64,000 bases of DNA. Source: Gammaproteobacteria bacterium (GTDB lineage Bacteria; Pseudomonadota; Gammaproteobacteria; Thiohalomonadales; Thiohalomonadaceae). The DNA lies in assembly GCA_023228645.1 (NCBI GenBank), contig JALOAT010000012.1, forward strand, positions 1 through 64,000, in the 5' to 3' direction. Position 1 is the stretch's first letter, and each line of letters starts with the position of its first letter. Both the position numbers and the translations under genes were made by a program. Under the pieces are notes generated by a model. It saw only the letters and a list, made by a program, of their open reading frames with translations. It ran no database searches and had not been told where the DNA came from. Below, piece after piece: positions 23,694-32,219 of the stretch.

Positions 23694-24095
23694 ATGAAAT
23701 GGATGTCCGTGTGGGATATGTGTCGTATCCCTGAAGTAAAAGACATCCTTCTCGCTGACGATTTGACAGAAACTTATAATCTGTTGTATGATGTTGGATT
23801 CGATATTAACAAAGAAATTTACGTTGAGTCTTGCTATCATAGAACAATATACAAAGAAGTGGTATATGCCCCTCGTTTTGTAGGGGAAGAAAGATTAGAT
23901 GATAGCTGGATAAATAGTGGCTACGCTTCAGAAGAAGCGTGGAAAATTTTAGTCGGAAAGAAGGATGTATCGTTGTTACGATTATTGGAAGAGATGAGTA
24001 AGGAGTCTAACTTCACTGGAGAGATTACAGAACATCTCTCAAACTATTGGGGAAGTGGTAGTGAAATGACAAGGTGTATTGAAGTGAGTTTGTGA
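23694..24095 (+). CDS. Hypothetical protein, 133 aa
   Basis: Between thyX and nrdB with GGAGACAAATA before the ATG. Acidic, mixed alpha/beta (KWMSVWDMCRIPEVKDILL). No domain recognised. Confidence 0.65.
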   Translation: MKWMSVWDMCRIPEVKDILLADDLTETYNLLYDVGFDINKEIYVESCYHRTIYKEVVYAPRFVGEERLDDSWINSGYASEEAWKILVGKKDVSLLRLLEEMSKESNFTGEITEHLSNYWGSGSEMTRCIEVSL

Positions 24096-24149
24096 CATGC
24101 AGGGCGTTACAAATATAGGTTTAAACAATAATTGGGAGGTAATTTCATT

Positions 24150-25163
24150 GTGAGCGGTACGGTTAGAATTTTGACTCCAAAGGAAACATATACTACTGAC
24201 TATCCTCAAGCAGTTGCTGCTGCTGAAGAACAAGCTAAAATCATTTGGTTTGCTAAAGAGTTGGGTGTAGAGAAAGATGAAGATGACATCAGAACAAAAT
24301 GTACAGAAGGTGAGCGGCATGGTATTACAACTGTCCTGCGTTTGTTCACACAATATGAATTGATGTTAGGAGGAGATGAGTTTTGGGGAGGAAAAGTATA
24401 CAAAATGTTTCCTCGTCCTGAAATTCAACGGATGGCTTCTACCTTCTCTTTTATTGAGTTGGGTGTTCATGCGCCATTTTATGATCTTATAAATAAAACA
24501 TTAAATATTGCCACAGATGAATTTTATTCTTCGTGGAAAGAAGACGCAGTATTAAAGGAGAGAATGGCCTTTGTTTCCAAGTATGCAGATGAAGACGACC
24601 CTTTAATTTCTACGGCAGCGTTTGCTTTCATGGAAGGTGCGGTATTGTTTAGCAGTTTTGCATTTCTGAAAAGTTTTAACAGTGGAGGTCATGGCTTGAT
24701 TCCGCACATTACTGCTGGAATTGACGCTTCAGCTAAAGATGAAAACTTTCACAGCATGGGCAGTGCATGGCTGTTTAATCAATGTTTTGAAGAAATGAAA
24801 GAAGCTAAATTGTTCCCTAAGGGTAGACAGAAGGAAATTCGGGAAACAATTTATGCTATTGCTCGTACTGTCTACGACCATGAATACAGAATCATTGATA
24901 TGATTTTCGAGAAAGGCGGTATTCGTACAGTAACAAAGGCAGAAATGCTTCACTTTGTTCGCAATAGGATTGACGTTGTTTTGTCTTATCTAAAGATGAA
25001 GCCTTTGTTTGGAGATGAAAAAGGTGTTGTTAGTGAGTGGTTTTATAATCAATTATCCTCTTATAAGTATTCTGATTTCTTCCATGCACAACAAATTCAG
25101 TATGTACGTTCATGGGAAAAGCATAAATTGACTTTCAGACCTTATATGGAGGAGCAGGTGTAA
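24150..25163 (+). CDS. nrdB: Ribonucleotide reductase class I small (beta) subunit
   Basis: Holds the metal cofactor/radical that powers NrdA. 337 residues from GTG 24150 with GGGAGGT 8 bases upstream. Ferritin-like helices with ligand motifs SFIELGVHAPFYD, FAFMEGAVLFSSF and KDENFHSMG (ExxH). The position four residues after the first-pair His is Tyr, as in radical-Tyr enzymes. Overlaps nrdA by one base. Confidence 0.93.
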   Translation: MSGTVRILTPKETYTTDYPQAVAAAEEQAKIIWFAKELGVEKDEDDIRTKCTEGERHGITTVLRLFTQYELMLGGDEFWGGKVYKMFPRPEIQRMASTFSFIELGVHAPFYDLINKTLNIATDEFYSSWKEDAVLKERMAFVSKYADEDDPLISTAAFAFMEGAVLFSSFAFLKSFNSGGHGLIPHITAGIDASAKDENFHSMGSAWLFNQCFEEMKEAKLFPKGRQKEIRETIYAIARTVYDHEYRIIDMIFEKGGIRTVTKAEMLHFVRNRIDVVLSYLKMKPLFGDEKGVVSEWFYNQLSSYKYSDFFHAQQIQYVRSWEKHKLTFRPYMEEQV

Positions 25164-26857
25164 TGGCAAAGAGTTTTGAACAATTAAGCGATGAACGGAA
25201 AAAGCTACAAGCAGAAGGGCTAGTACCTGAGTGGTATACAACACAATCTTATCAGATGTTTACTTCCAAGTATGCGTTTCCAGGCGAAAATAGTGTACGG
25301 GGAAGGTTTGAAACAATTGCAAGAACGTTGGCGAAGCACATGATAGGTCAAGAAAAAGAATGGGAAGAGAAATTCTTTAATCTTATGTGGAAAGGATGGC
25401 TCTCTCCTGCTACGCCCGTTCTTGCAAACACAGGTACAGATCGTGGTATGCCAATTTCTTGCAGTGGCGGTGTGATTGGGGATAGTGTCGATAGTTTTTA
25501 TAAAGCTCTCCATGAACAAGCAATGCTATCCAAGTATGGCTTCGGGTGTTCGGGGTATTTTGGAGATATTCGCCCACGAGGGAGCAATATTAGTCGAGGA
25601 GGAAAAGCCAGCGGCGCTGTCCCTGTCATTGAAGATTTTGCTTTGATGGCATCCAAGATTTCTCAAGGGTCTAGTCGTCGGGGTGCTACAGCATCTTATC
25701 TACCTCTAGATCATGGAGACTTTGATGAGCTTATTGACTTGCTTGAGCATGAAACAGACGGCCTTCACATTGGGTGGGTGGTGAGTGATGGTTTTATTGC
25801 CAAACTCAAGACAGGAGATAAGGAAGCTAATCGGCGTTTTCAACGTGCTTTGTATGTCAAGCTTGTTACAGGGAAAGGGTATTTCTTTTTTGTAGATAAG
25901 GCGAACAGGCAACGTCCACTTATGTATAAAGATTTGGGGCTTGATATTAAAGCTACTAATCTGTGCAGTGAAATCATGCTTCATTCATCAGAAGCACTTT
26001 CTTTTTCTTGTGTCCTTTCAAGCATGAACCTTTATCGGTATGATGAATGGAAAGACACGGATGCTATCTATGAATCAACTGTGTTTCTGGATTGCGTGGT
26101 CAGCGAGTTTATTAATCAATCTGAAGGTGTACCCGGTCTAGAGAAAGTAAGGGACTTCACTATTCGCGGTAGAGCTATTGGCTTGGGAGTGTTGGGGTTC
26201 TCTAGCTATCTACAAAAAAATAGGATTGCTTTTGAAGACCTAGAAGCTCATTTTCTTAATAATGAGATTTTCAAGGCATTGCACGATGAGTCTCTAAGGG
26301 CTTCAGAGTGGCTTGCACAAGCTTATGGAGAACCAGAGTGGTGTAAGGGTTATGGGGTGCGTAATACGCATAGAACGGCTTTAGCTCCTACAAAGTCCAC
26401 TAGCCTGCTTCAGGGCGGGATGAGTGAATCTGTTTTTCCTGACCCAGGTATGGTGTTTGAGCAATCAAGTGCAGCAGGTGGTATGAGTCGTATCACTCCT
26501 GAGTTTTATAAGCTCATGGTGGAACGAGGGAAGTACACGCAAGACACAATTGACAGTATTATTAAAAATGTGGGAAGTGTACAACATTTAGACTGGCTTA
26601 CAGAGCAAGAAAAAATGGTGTTCCGTACTGCGTTTGAAGTGAGCCAAGATACGATTCTTCGTTATGCTTCTGTAAGGCAGAAGTGGATTTGTCAAGGACA
26701 GTCTTTAAACTTCTTCTTCTCGGAAGACGGCGATGAAGATCGGATTGCAGAGATTCTCACTAAAGCATTTTTGGATGAAAACATTCTTTCTGTGTATTAC
26801 TTTTATTCTCGGAGTGGAGTGATTGTTAGTGCAGATTGTGAGGCATGTTCTGCGTAA
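25163..26857 (+). CDS. nrdA: Ribonucleotide reductase class I large (alpha) subunit
   Basis: Reduces ribonucleotides to deoxyribonucleotides. 564 residues, shorter than E. coli NrdA (761); no ATP-cone is seen at the N-terminus. Active-site segments: LSPATPVLANTGT, GMPISCSGG (first redox Cys), ATNLCSEIML (Asn-Cys-Glu catalytic set), SFSCVLSSMNL, and ALAPTKSTSLLQGG. C-terminal CEACSA gives the CxxC shuttle pair. Probably lacks dATP activity regulation because the ATP-cone is absent. Confidence 0.94.
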   Translation: MAKSFEQLSDERKKLQAEGLVPEWYTTQSYQMFTSKYAFPGENSVRGRFETIARTLAKHMIGQEKEWEEKFFNLMWKGWLSPATPVLANTGTDRGMPISCSGGVIGDSVDSFYKALHEQAMLSKYGFGCSGYFGDIRPRGSNISRGGKASGAVPVIEDFALMASKISQGSSRRGATASYLPLDHGDFDELIDLLEHETDGLHIGWVVSDGFIAKLKTGDKEANRRFQRALYVKLVTGKGYFFFVDKANRQRPLMYKDLGLDIKATNLCSEIMLHSSEALSFSCVLSSMNLYRYDEWKDTDAIYESTVFLDCVVSEFINQSEGVPGLEKVRDFTIRGRAIGLGVLGFSSYLQKNRIAFEDLEAHFLNNEIFKALHDESLRASEWLAQAYGEPEWCKGYGVRNTHRTALAPTKSTSLLQGGMSESVFPDPGMVFEQSSAAGGMSRITPEFYKLMVERGKYTQDTIDSIIKNVGSVQHLDWLTEQEKMVFRTAFEVSQDTILRYASVRQKWICQGQSLNFFFSEDGDEDRIAEILTKAFLDENILSVYYFYSRSGVIVSADCEACSA

Positions 26858-26879
26858 TTACAACATTGAAAATTAGTTG

Positions 26880-26908
26880 TTGACATTGAGGGCGATGGGA
26901 ACTATAGT
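26880..26908 (+). promoter_or_regulatory. Sigma-70 promoter whose -10 sits in a terminator loop
   Basis: TTGACA (26880-26885), 17 bp, TATAGT (26903-26908). The -10 hexamer forms the loop of the nrdA terminator hairpin (26891-26921), so the new transcript begins inside the hairpin's 3' arm and cannot itself form it. Confidence 0.75.
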
Positions 26909-26930
26909 TGTTCCTGTCGCCTTTTCTTTT
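26891..26930 (+). terminator. Rho-independent terminator of the nrdBA transcript
   Basis: Stem GGCGA..GGGAAC / GTTCC..TCGCC around loop TATAGTT, then TTTTCTTTT. Confidence 0.85.
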
Positions 26931-26945
26931 ATCTAGAGGAATTAA

Positions 26946-27281
26946 ATGCAACCTACTGAAGAACAAGTTGTTAACAAGTGGATTTCACTAAAGAACAGTG
27001 CAGCTAGTCGAAAATTGAAATTTGATTTGACCGTTCTTTCGGTTAGAAATCTTCTACGAGCAGAAAAATGTTTTTATACAGGCGTTAGCTTTAATTCTAA
27101 GATGAGGGGTTTAGGTAAAACAATAGATCGGATAGACCCTAATAAGGGGTATGTCAGAGGGAATGTGGTAGCGTGTACAGATGGGTACAATCAAGCTAAA
27201 GCCCAATGGGAGAAGCTAGATAAGAAAGGTGTAAGAGCCATGATTAGACAGTTGAAAATTATTGAGGAGAGAATGAAATAA
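26946..27281 (+). CDS. HNH endonuclease family protein
   Basis: 111 residues. KCFYTGVSF (Cys/Thr-Gly knuckle) followed by TIDRIDPNKGYVRGNVVACTDGYNQAKAQ, the ID-RID-GYV-GNVV-N-K arrangement of phage HNH proteins. Only one Cys of the usual zinc pair is evident. Likely a free-standing homing or DNA-nicking enzyme. Confidence 0.72.
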   Translation: MQPTEEQVVNKWISLKNSAASRKLKFDLTVLSVRNLLRAEKCFYTGVSFNSKMRGLGKTIDRIDPNKGYVRGNVVACTDGYNQAKAQWEKLDKKGVRAMIRQLKIIEERMK

Positions 27282-27595
27282 TGTACAAGCTTTTTATAGA
27301 TGATGAGAGATTTCCAATCGACCCTCATTGGTTTGTAGCCAGGAATTCTTTTGAAGCAATCAAAGCCATAGACCTTTACGGCATCCCTCAAGAAATAGCT
27401 TTTGACCATGATTTAGGTGGACAGGATACGGCTATCATCTTTATAAATTGGTTGGAAGACAAGTTGGTAGAAGGGGTGTATAATCTTCCTCAAGGCTTCA
27501 TTTGGAGTGTACACAGTCAGAATCCAATTGGGGCTAAAAACATACAGGCACGAATGGAAGACCTAGCTGATTATTTTGGAGAAAAGCATGTCTAG
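27281..27595 (+). CDS. Cyclic-phosphate processing receiver-like (cREC) protein
   Basis: 104 residues matching the receiver-like cREC domain pattern: LFIDDERFPIDPHW.VARNSFEAIKAI, EIAFDHDLGGQDTA and SVHSQNPIGAKNIQ. These domains have been proposed to act on cyclic-phosphate ends or nucleotides in RNA-damage settings. It fits with the RNA ligase, kinase and Ro60 genes of this phage. One-base overlap with the HNH gene. Domain call good, biochemical role inferred. Confidence 0.72.
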   Translation: MYKLFIDDERFPIDPHWFVARNSFEAIKAIDLYGIPQEIAFDHDLGGQDTAIIFINWLEDKLVEGVYNLPQGFIWSVHSQNPIGAKNIQARMEDLADYFGEKHV

Positions 27596-27932
27596 CTACT
27601 ACCCTGATGGATGGCAGTTTATTAAAATTGAACACAGCGGTAATGTTTTAATTAAGGTGTTTGGAAGTTGGATGGGCAGTTTCACAGAAGGGGAGCATTG
27701 GCGTCTGAACAGCGGTTGTATGAAAATTGAGACAGAAGAGGATACGCTACTTGCTCACGGATACTCAGGTAGTGTATACTTCTTAGATAAAATTACAGAA
27801 GGAAAGCTAGGAAGCTGGAATGGGAGTCAATTGCAGTCAATTATTGATAGTTATCAAGGTGTGCATAAGATTGAACGAATTTCAGCAGAAGAGGCAATTC
27901 TTTTAATTTCAGGAGAGGAAAATGGCAGCTAA
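27588..27932 (+). CDS. Hypothetical protein, 114 aa
   Basis: Starts at ATG 27588 with TTTGGAG upstream. Beta-rich N-terminus with Trp/Gly (GSWMGSFTEGEHWRL) and an interior YSGSVYFLDKI. Probably a small all-beta fold. Overlaps both neighbours. Unknown. Confidence 0.65.
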   Translation: MSSYYPDGWQFIKIEHSGNVLIKVFGSWMGSFTEGEHWRLNSGCMKIETEEDTLLAHGYSGSVYFLDKITEGKLGSWNGSQLQSIIDSYQGVHKIERISAEEAILLISGEENGS

Positions 27933-28323
27933 CCGTATGCTGGCACAAATGCGTGGCATTTCGGCTGAAAACGTTGAAGCAATCGACTTAATTCACGAAG
28001 AATTGGAGAAAATGATTGAGAACCACGTTTCTCTAGGCACAGAAGAATCTCTAGTGCTAGAGAAAATTGAGCGGTTGGAGTATCGTCTTCAAGAGTTGTG
28101 GAAGTTTCCTCGTGACCCCGAGAAACATACGTGGAAAACTAGGTATTTATTTAAAAATAATTGGGCTAACACCACATGGAGATGTGAGGAAACAGGAGAC
28201 GTTGTAACAATTCCGTTTGAAGTGGAGGAGACGGATTTCTTTTTAATTGGAAACGGATACATTGATGTGGGAAGGTGGGGAAGCTATTCTCGCCGCGCTG
28301 GTAACTTAACTAAAATCGCTTAG
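27922..28323 (+). CDS. Hypothetical protein, 133 aa
   Basis: N-terminal half is a coiled helix pair (IHEELEKMIENHVSLGTEES...IERLEYRLQELW); the C-terminal half is Trp/Gly-rich beta (NNWANTTWRCEETGDVV). AGGAGAGGAAA before the ATG. No family recognised. Confidence 0.62.
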   Translation: MAANRMLAQMRGISAENVEAIDLIHEELEKMIENHVSLGTEESLVLEKIERLEYRLQELWKFPRDPEKHTWKTRYLFKNNWANTTWRCEETGDVVTIPFEVEETDFFLIGNGYIDVGRWGSYSRRAGNLTKIA

Positions 28324-28334
28324 GAGAAACATAA

Positions 28335-28562
28335 ATGCATTATTACAAAGATTCTTACCTGTTTTCTAGCCTTCCCGAAAAATACCATGTAGAGCTTCTT
28401 GAAGTGGTGGACATTCTAGGGGAATACTCTGAAGACAACCCCAACGGAGTGGCATTAGGGCAAGATTTACTTGGTGCTTTCTTTTGGGAGTTAGCTCCAC
28501 AAGGTATTTTATATTGGGCAGATGTGTTTGAAGAAACTTCAGAGGGACAGGAGAATGACTAA
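28335..28562 (+). CDS. Hypothetical acidic protein, 75 aa
   Basis: TAGGAGAAACATAA before ATG. Helical, acidic (LLEVVDILGEYSEDNPNG), no motif. ATGA-like overlap with the next gene at 28555. Confidence 0.62.
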   Translation: MHYYKDSYLFSSLPEKYHVELLEVVDILGEYSEDNPNGVALGQDLLGAFFWELAPQGILYWADVFEETSEGQEND

Positions 28563-28860
28563 GAAGTATTATCTCATTGAAGGAGATTTTTTAGAAACAT
28601 TAAAAAATTACTTTCATACCCGAGGGATGGAACACACGGAACAACTCTTGAGCGACATTCTGATGGACGTAGATGTTTCTGTTTTGAAAGAAGAAGCAGA
28701 GATGTTTCGTTATATCGAAAACATTTCCTTTCCCTATGAAGAAGAGGGTGAGTTTTATTGGGTGGTAAACGATTTACCCGACATGGCAGGCAAGACAATG
28801 GATTTTCGTAGTTATTTAAAATTTATTATGGAAAAACGTAATACAGAAACAATCCATTAA
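28555..28860 (+). CDS. Hypothetical protein, 101 aa
   Basis: ATG 28555 after GACAGGAGA; the longer frame would invade the previous gene. Helical, acidic, with FPYEEEGEFYWVVND in the middle. Last gene of the operon before a new promoter at 28916. Confidence 0.6.
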   Translation: MTKKYYLIEGDFLETLKNYFHTRGMEHTEQLLSDILMDVDVSVLKEEAEMFRYIENISFPYEEEGEFYWVVNDLPDMAGKTMDFRSYLKFIMEKRNTETIH

Positions 28861-28915
28861 CAAACCATTGTTTTAAAAAGATTGTGGAAAAATAGATACA
28901 CTGTCATATAAGTTG

Positions 28916-28943
28916 TTGCCAACAAGAAAAATGATGGTATAAT
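28916..28943 (+). promoter_or_regulatory. Sigma-70 promoter for the VR2 gene
   Basis: TTGCCA, 16-bp spacer, TATAAT, 53 bp upstream of the VR2 gene start. The DGR target here has its own host-type promoter. Confidence 0.78.
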
Positions 28944-28996
28944 TCTAGACATTGGTGGTGAGATTTATGTTTATGAAATTTTTAAGGAGAAAGAAA

Positions 28997-29383
28997 ATGT
29001 CCAATATCGAACTCGTGAAGGATGACGTAGCGTATGTGAATGGCAAGGCTTACAAGCTGGTTCCTATTCCTACAGAGAAGATTTTTATTGGCGAAGTAGA
29101 CGGTAAAAAGTATTACCTTGGCCCTGAGGCTGATCGTCAAATGAATTGGGAGCAGGCTAAGAAGTGGGTCGCGTCGGCTGGCGGTCAACTGATGCCACGA
29201 GAAGTAGGCGTTCTTGCATTCAAAAAGGCTGAAATCCGCAAACAATTTCGTACCGATGATTGGTACTGGCTTGAAGATGAGTACAGTTCGTCGCATGGTT
29301 GGATTCAGTACTTCTACAATGGTAGTCAGGGCTACAGCACCAAGCCTGATGCGTTCTATGTTCGGGCCGTCTTCGTTGAATAA
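28997..29383 (+). CDS. DGR target protein 2 (small DUF1566-type protein)
   Basis: 128 residues from ATG 28997 (AAGGAGAAAGAAA). No signal peptide or TM. N-terminal part (AYVNGKAYKLVPI, GEVDGKKYYLGPEAD, NWEQAKKWVASAGG) is shared with the VR3 protein. The C-terminal part DDWYWLEDEYSSSHGW... is the variable C-type-lectin-like module ending FYVRAVFVE. VR2 spans its last ~28 codons. It is unlike the fibre target: small, free-standing, with its own promoter outside the structural region. Ligand unknown. Confidence 0.85.
   Translation: MSNIELVKDDVAYVNGKAYKLVPIPTEKIFIGEVDGKKYYLGPEADRQMNWEQAKKWVASAGGQLMPREVGVLAFKKAEIRKQFRTDDWYWLEDEYSSSHGWIQYFYNGSQGYSTKPDAFYVRAVFVE
29286..29369 (+). repeat. DGR variable repeat VR2
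   Basis: 84 bp aligned gap-free with the template at 903-986. I count 15 differences, all at template adenines; no other base differs. It lies ~28 kb from the RT gene in this window. Confidence 0.95.
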
Positions 29384-29399
29384 TTTTCTGAAGGAAAAT
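29383..29399 (+). promoter_or_regulatory. Hairpin downstream of VR2
   Basis: ATTTTC/GAAAAT stem with 5-nt loop, 13 bp after VR2. Comparable in place to the hairpin after VR1 and may mark the DGR target. It also contains the ribosome site of the next gene, so an alternative role is translational. Confidence 0.35.
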
Positions 29400-29401
29400 C
29401 C

Positions 29402-29518
29402 ATGAGTGTAGTGTTTACGCTTACAGGCGCAACAATTTTTGTGGCCCTAGTGATTTATGGGGTTAAACAATTGGTTTCTAACGTCAAGTTTAAAGGAGAT
29501 GACGATAATGCAAATTAA
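29402..29518 (+). CDS. Tiny membrane protein, 38 aa
   Basis: ATG after GAAGGAAAATCC. One TM helix (TLTGATIFVALVIYGVKQL) and a short charged tail ending DDDNAN. Overlaps the SPFH gene start by 11 bases, so may act with it at the membrane. Confidence 0.6.
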   Translation: MSVVFTLTGATIFVALVIYGVKQLVSNVKFKGDDDNAN

Positions 29519-30368
29519 AAATATCATTGCAAGTGTTGTTCTGGCAATTGTAGCCATCATTGGTCTTACTATTGGTTTGGGCAGTTGGTATACCGTGGAT
29601 GAAGGGGAACGTGCTGTTACGCTTTCATACGGTAAGGTGTCAGGCTCGGCAGAGCCAGGGTTTCACTTCAAGATGCCTTTCGTGGAAACTATCGAACGTG
29701 TAAGTGTACGAGCACATACGGTAAGGTTCGATACAGTAGAAGCATACAGCCGTGACCAACAACCTGCCACGCTTGCAATCAGTGTTACATATCGCATTCC
29801 AGCAGATAGCGTAGAATCCCTGTACACCATGTACGGTAATCGTCAGAATATGCAAGGCCGTGTAATTGACCGAAAGCTTCCAGATGAAGTGAAGAATGTG
29901 TTTGGACAATACACAGCTATCCGGGCCATCCAAGAACGTGCTTCTCTTGTTATTGGTATTAATGAGGCTCTACGAAAGAGTGTAGAGGGACAGCCCGTTA
30001 TTATTGATAGTGTTCAAGTAGAAGAGATTGCTTTTTCAGATGCTTATGAACAATCTGTTGAACAGCGTATGAAGGCAGAGGTGGAAGTGTTTACACGAGA
30101 ACAAAACCTGAAAACAGAGAAAATCAACGCAGACATTGCTGTTACGCAGGCTAAGGGTCGTGCCGATAGTGCGCTTGCTGAGGCAGAAGCTCAAGCAAAA
30201 GCTATTAAGCTGAAGGGTGAAGCTGAAGCTCAAGCAATTCGTGAACGAGGTGATGCTCTTCGCCAGAATAGCCAGCTTGTTGATCTGATTGCAGCAGAAC
30301 GTTGGGATGGTTCACTCCCTGCCACTATGGTTCCTAACGGTGCTCTTCCTTTTGTGAATGTTCGTTAA
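29508..30368 (+). CDS. SPFH/prohibitin-like membrane protein
   Basis: 286 residues from ATG 29508 (AAAGGAGATGACGATA). N-terminal TM (~8-27, SVVLAIVAIIGLTIGLGSW), then a band-7/SPFH domain starting VDEGERAVTLSYGKV and AEPGFHFKMPF, then a long Ala/Glu/Lys coiled coil (AEAEAQAKAIKLKGEAEAQ). Prohibitin and HflK/C proteins form membrane rings that shelter or restrain proteases; a phage copy may remodel the host inner membrane or modulate FtsH. Family firm, role inferred. Confidence 0.88.
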   Translation: MQIKNIIASVVLAIVAIIGLTIGLGSWYTVDEGERAVTLSYGKVSGSAEPGFHFKMPFVETIERVSVRAHTVRFDTVEAYSRDQQPATLAISVTYRIPADSVESLYTMYGNRQNMQGRVIDRKLPDEVKNVFGQYTAIRAIQERASLVIGINEALRKSVEGQPVIIDSVQVEEIAFSDAYEQSVEQRMKAEVEVFTREQNLKTEKINADIAVTQAKGRADSALAEAEAQAKAIKLKGEAEAQAIRERGDALRQNSQLVDLIAAERWDGSLPATMVPNGALPFVNVR

Positions 30369-30378
30369 GTGGTAATCG

Positions 30379-30403
30379 GAAGCCCTTCGGGGCTTCTTTT
30401 TCG
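30379..30403 (+). terminator. Rho-independent terminator after SPFH gene
   Basis: GAAGCCC/GGGCTTC stem with a short TTCG-type loop followed by TTTTT. Confidence 0.85.
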
Positions 30404-30417
30404 ATAAAGGAAAAACA

Positions 30418-30591
30418 ATGACAACATTCATATTGGTGTTATACATATTCGGATATAAATCCGCAGCAGCGGAGATGCAAGAATTTAATTCTAAAGCTGC
30501 GTGTGAACATGCAATTATGGAGATAAAGAAAGCCACTGGAAAGATAGCTCCTGTACTGGTTTGTGTTCCTAAGTCCTTGGAGGAAATATAG
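30418..30591 (+). CDS. Small protein with hydrophobic N-terminus, 57 aa
   Basis: AAAGGAAAAACA before ATG 30418. N-terminal segment TTFILVLYIFGYKSAAA is signal-like; two Cys (AACEH, VCVPK) could form a disulfide. Possibly exported. Unknown function. Confidence 0.6.
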   Translation: MTTFILVLYIFGYKSAAAEMQEFNSKAACEHAIMEIKKATGKIAPVLVCVPKSLEEI

Positions 30592-30593
30592 AA

Positions 30594-30893
30594 ATGACAT
30601 ACGATGAGATTTTGGATTATGAATGGGAGTTTGAAGATGCAGATGCCAACTCCATTCGGGAATACTTGCAAGAGCTATTGTTAAAGCTATGGCAAGAAGG
30701 GGAAGGCTTTTCAGGAAAGCGTCCCTTTGGTAACAGCGGGTGGGAATATGATTTACTCTATCCCCTCGTAGCTATGGGAGAAATTCCAGGGAAGTTAGAT
30801 GACGATGGGTGTCTAGAGAGCGTTAATGGAGAGGCAGGCTATGAGATGGTAGAAAGTCTTATTTACTACGTATTTTCTAGCACAGAAAAATAA
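30594..30893 (+). CDS. Hypothetical acidic protein, 99 aa
   Basis: Compact acidic protein (TYDEILDYEWEFEDADANS) with a Gly/Trp centre (GNSGWEYDLLYPL). Starts 2 bases after the preceding stop. This style of protein is common in phage accessory regions. No function known. Confidence 0.65.
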   Translation: MTYDEILDYEWEFEDADANSIREYLQELLLKLWQEGEGFSGKRPFGNSGWEYDLLYPLVAMGEIPGKLDDDGCLESVNGEAGYEMVESLIYYVFSSTEK

Positions 30894-30914
30894 CGATTTA
30901 ATCAGGGACGGCTT

Positions 30915-31829
30915 ATGCAAAGTGTTGACATCAACGGGAAGAAATATATTCTCGCAGAACAGGAAGGGATGATTAACATCACCTCTCAAAGCAAGAAAGA
31001 AATAGAAAGGCTTGAAGCTTCTTTTTGTACGGATATTGTGCCGTGCCTCGCAGAAGCCAATGCTGTATTGGCAGGCGGCGCTCTCACAAGTCTTTTTACT
31101 AACAAAGAAGTAAATGATTACGACATTTATTTTAAAAACGTAGAAGGCTTTCAAAGTATTATTAATGATATTTATGACACTCCTGAAAGCGGAAGCGTCT
31201 TGAGCAGTTATGATGTCATAGTAAATTTTGCCACTGATCGGAGTATCCTCTGCAAAGAGAAGTGGAGCGAAAATGCGATTCAATTCATCGTTTATAAAAT
31301 GTTCCCCGACATTCAAGACATTTTTAATGCTTTTGATTTTACTGTTAATATGTGTGCTTACGATTTTGCAACACAACAGATGTGGGCGCATCCAGATTTC
31401 TTGAAACACTGTTCACAGCGTTACCTCTCCTTTAATGGGAGAACAGATTATCCTGTTGTGTCAGCACTTCGGGTAATGAAATATACAGAACGAGGCTATA
31501 CAATATCTAAAGCAGAAATGCTTAGAATTCTCTTCACTATTGCAGCTAAGGAATATAAAGATTGGCAGAGTGTGAAAGAAGAAGTAGGTAGTATGTACGG
31601 AATCCCTGTTGACAAGCTATTTGACGAAACAAAAGAATTTAATCTGGAAGAAGTAGTGCTGCAACTGAACAATTGCGTAGCGTTAGACAAACCTAGGGTT
31701 ATGGCAGAAGCTTACGACACTAAAGATTTGGCGACGAAGTTCCCGCATCTTTTAGATCAAAAGTGGGCAGAAAATAATAACTTTTGGTGGGCGAAAGAGG
31801 CGTATGGGCAAGAACAAGTTCACCTCTAA
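30915..31829 (+). CDS. Nucleotidyltransferase-fold protein
   Basis: 304 residues. VLAGGALTSLFTNKEVNDYDIYF gives the GG...DxD motif of the pol-beta nucleotidyltransferase superfamily (as in CCA-adding enzymes and poly(A) polymerases); FDFTVNMCAYD may supply the third acidic residue. The helical C-terminus has CCA-enzyme-like size. Possible tRNA end repair or antitoxin-like nucleotide transfer; substrate cannot be read from sequence. Confidence 0.72.
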   Translation: MQSVDINGKKYILAEQEGMINITSQSKKEIERLEASFCTDIVPCLAEANAVLAGGALTSLFTNKEVNDYDIYFKNVEGFQSIINDIYDTPESGSVLSSYDVIVNFATDRSILCKEKWSENAIQFIVYKMFPDIQDIFNAFDFTVNMCAYDFATQQMWAHPDFLKHCSQRYLSFNGRTDYPVVSALRVMKYTERGYTISKAEMLRILFTIAAKEYKDWQSVKEEVGSMYGIPVDKLFDETKEFNLEEVVLQLNNCVALDKPRVMAEAYDTKDLATKFPHLLDQKWAENNNFWWAKEAYGQEQVHL

Positions 31830-32217
31830 CCTGAAGATACAATACCTTCAAAATAAAGGACGCAGAGCATTGTTTTCTTTGTTAGAGGGGTTCACATTCT
31901 ATTCAGACGATATGCTAGCGGGACAGCGGGTTTGGGTGGATGTTCCCGCAGGGTTTGTATCTGATGGCGCTTCGACACCTCGTTGGACATGGATATTGTT
32001 CCCGCCTTGGGCAGATTATGGTCAAGCGTGTGTTTTACATGATTTCTTACTAGAAAAGAAAACATACACAGACGGCATAAATACTTTTAAAGCAACAGCC
32101 AAGCAAACAGATATTGTTTTTAAAGAAGCTTTAAATGTGTTGAAAGTTGCCCCTTGGAAAGTATTTTTGATGTATAATGGTGTACGTGTTTGGAACATCT
32201 TTAAAGGAAGGTATTGA
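31804..32217 (+). CDS. DUF1353 family protein
   Basis: 137 residues with the DUF1353 signature: VPAGFVSDGASTPRWTW, LFPPWADYGQACVLHDFLL and VRVWNIFKGRY. Conserved His/Asp suggest a small hydrolase, but function is unproven. Overlaps the nucleotidyltransferase gene by 26 bases. Confidence 0.82.
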   Translation: MGKNKFTSNLKIQYLQNKGRRALFSLLEGFTFYSDDMLAGQRVWVDVPAGFVSDGASTPRWTWILFPPWADYGQACVLHDFLLEKKTYTDGINTFKATAKQTDIVFKEALNVLKVAPWKVFLMYNGVRVWNIFKGRY

Positions 32218-32219
32218 AA

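Noticed and set aside
30813..31409. 198-codon leftward ORF
   Set aside because: Antisense to the nucleotidyltransferase gene, which has a proper ribosome site and GG..DxD motif; many large shadow frames occur opposite genes here.
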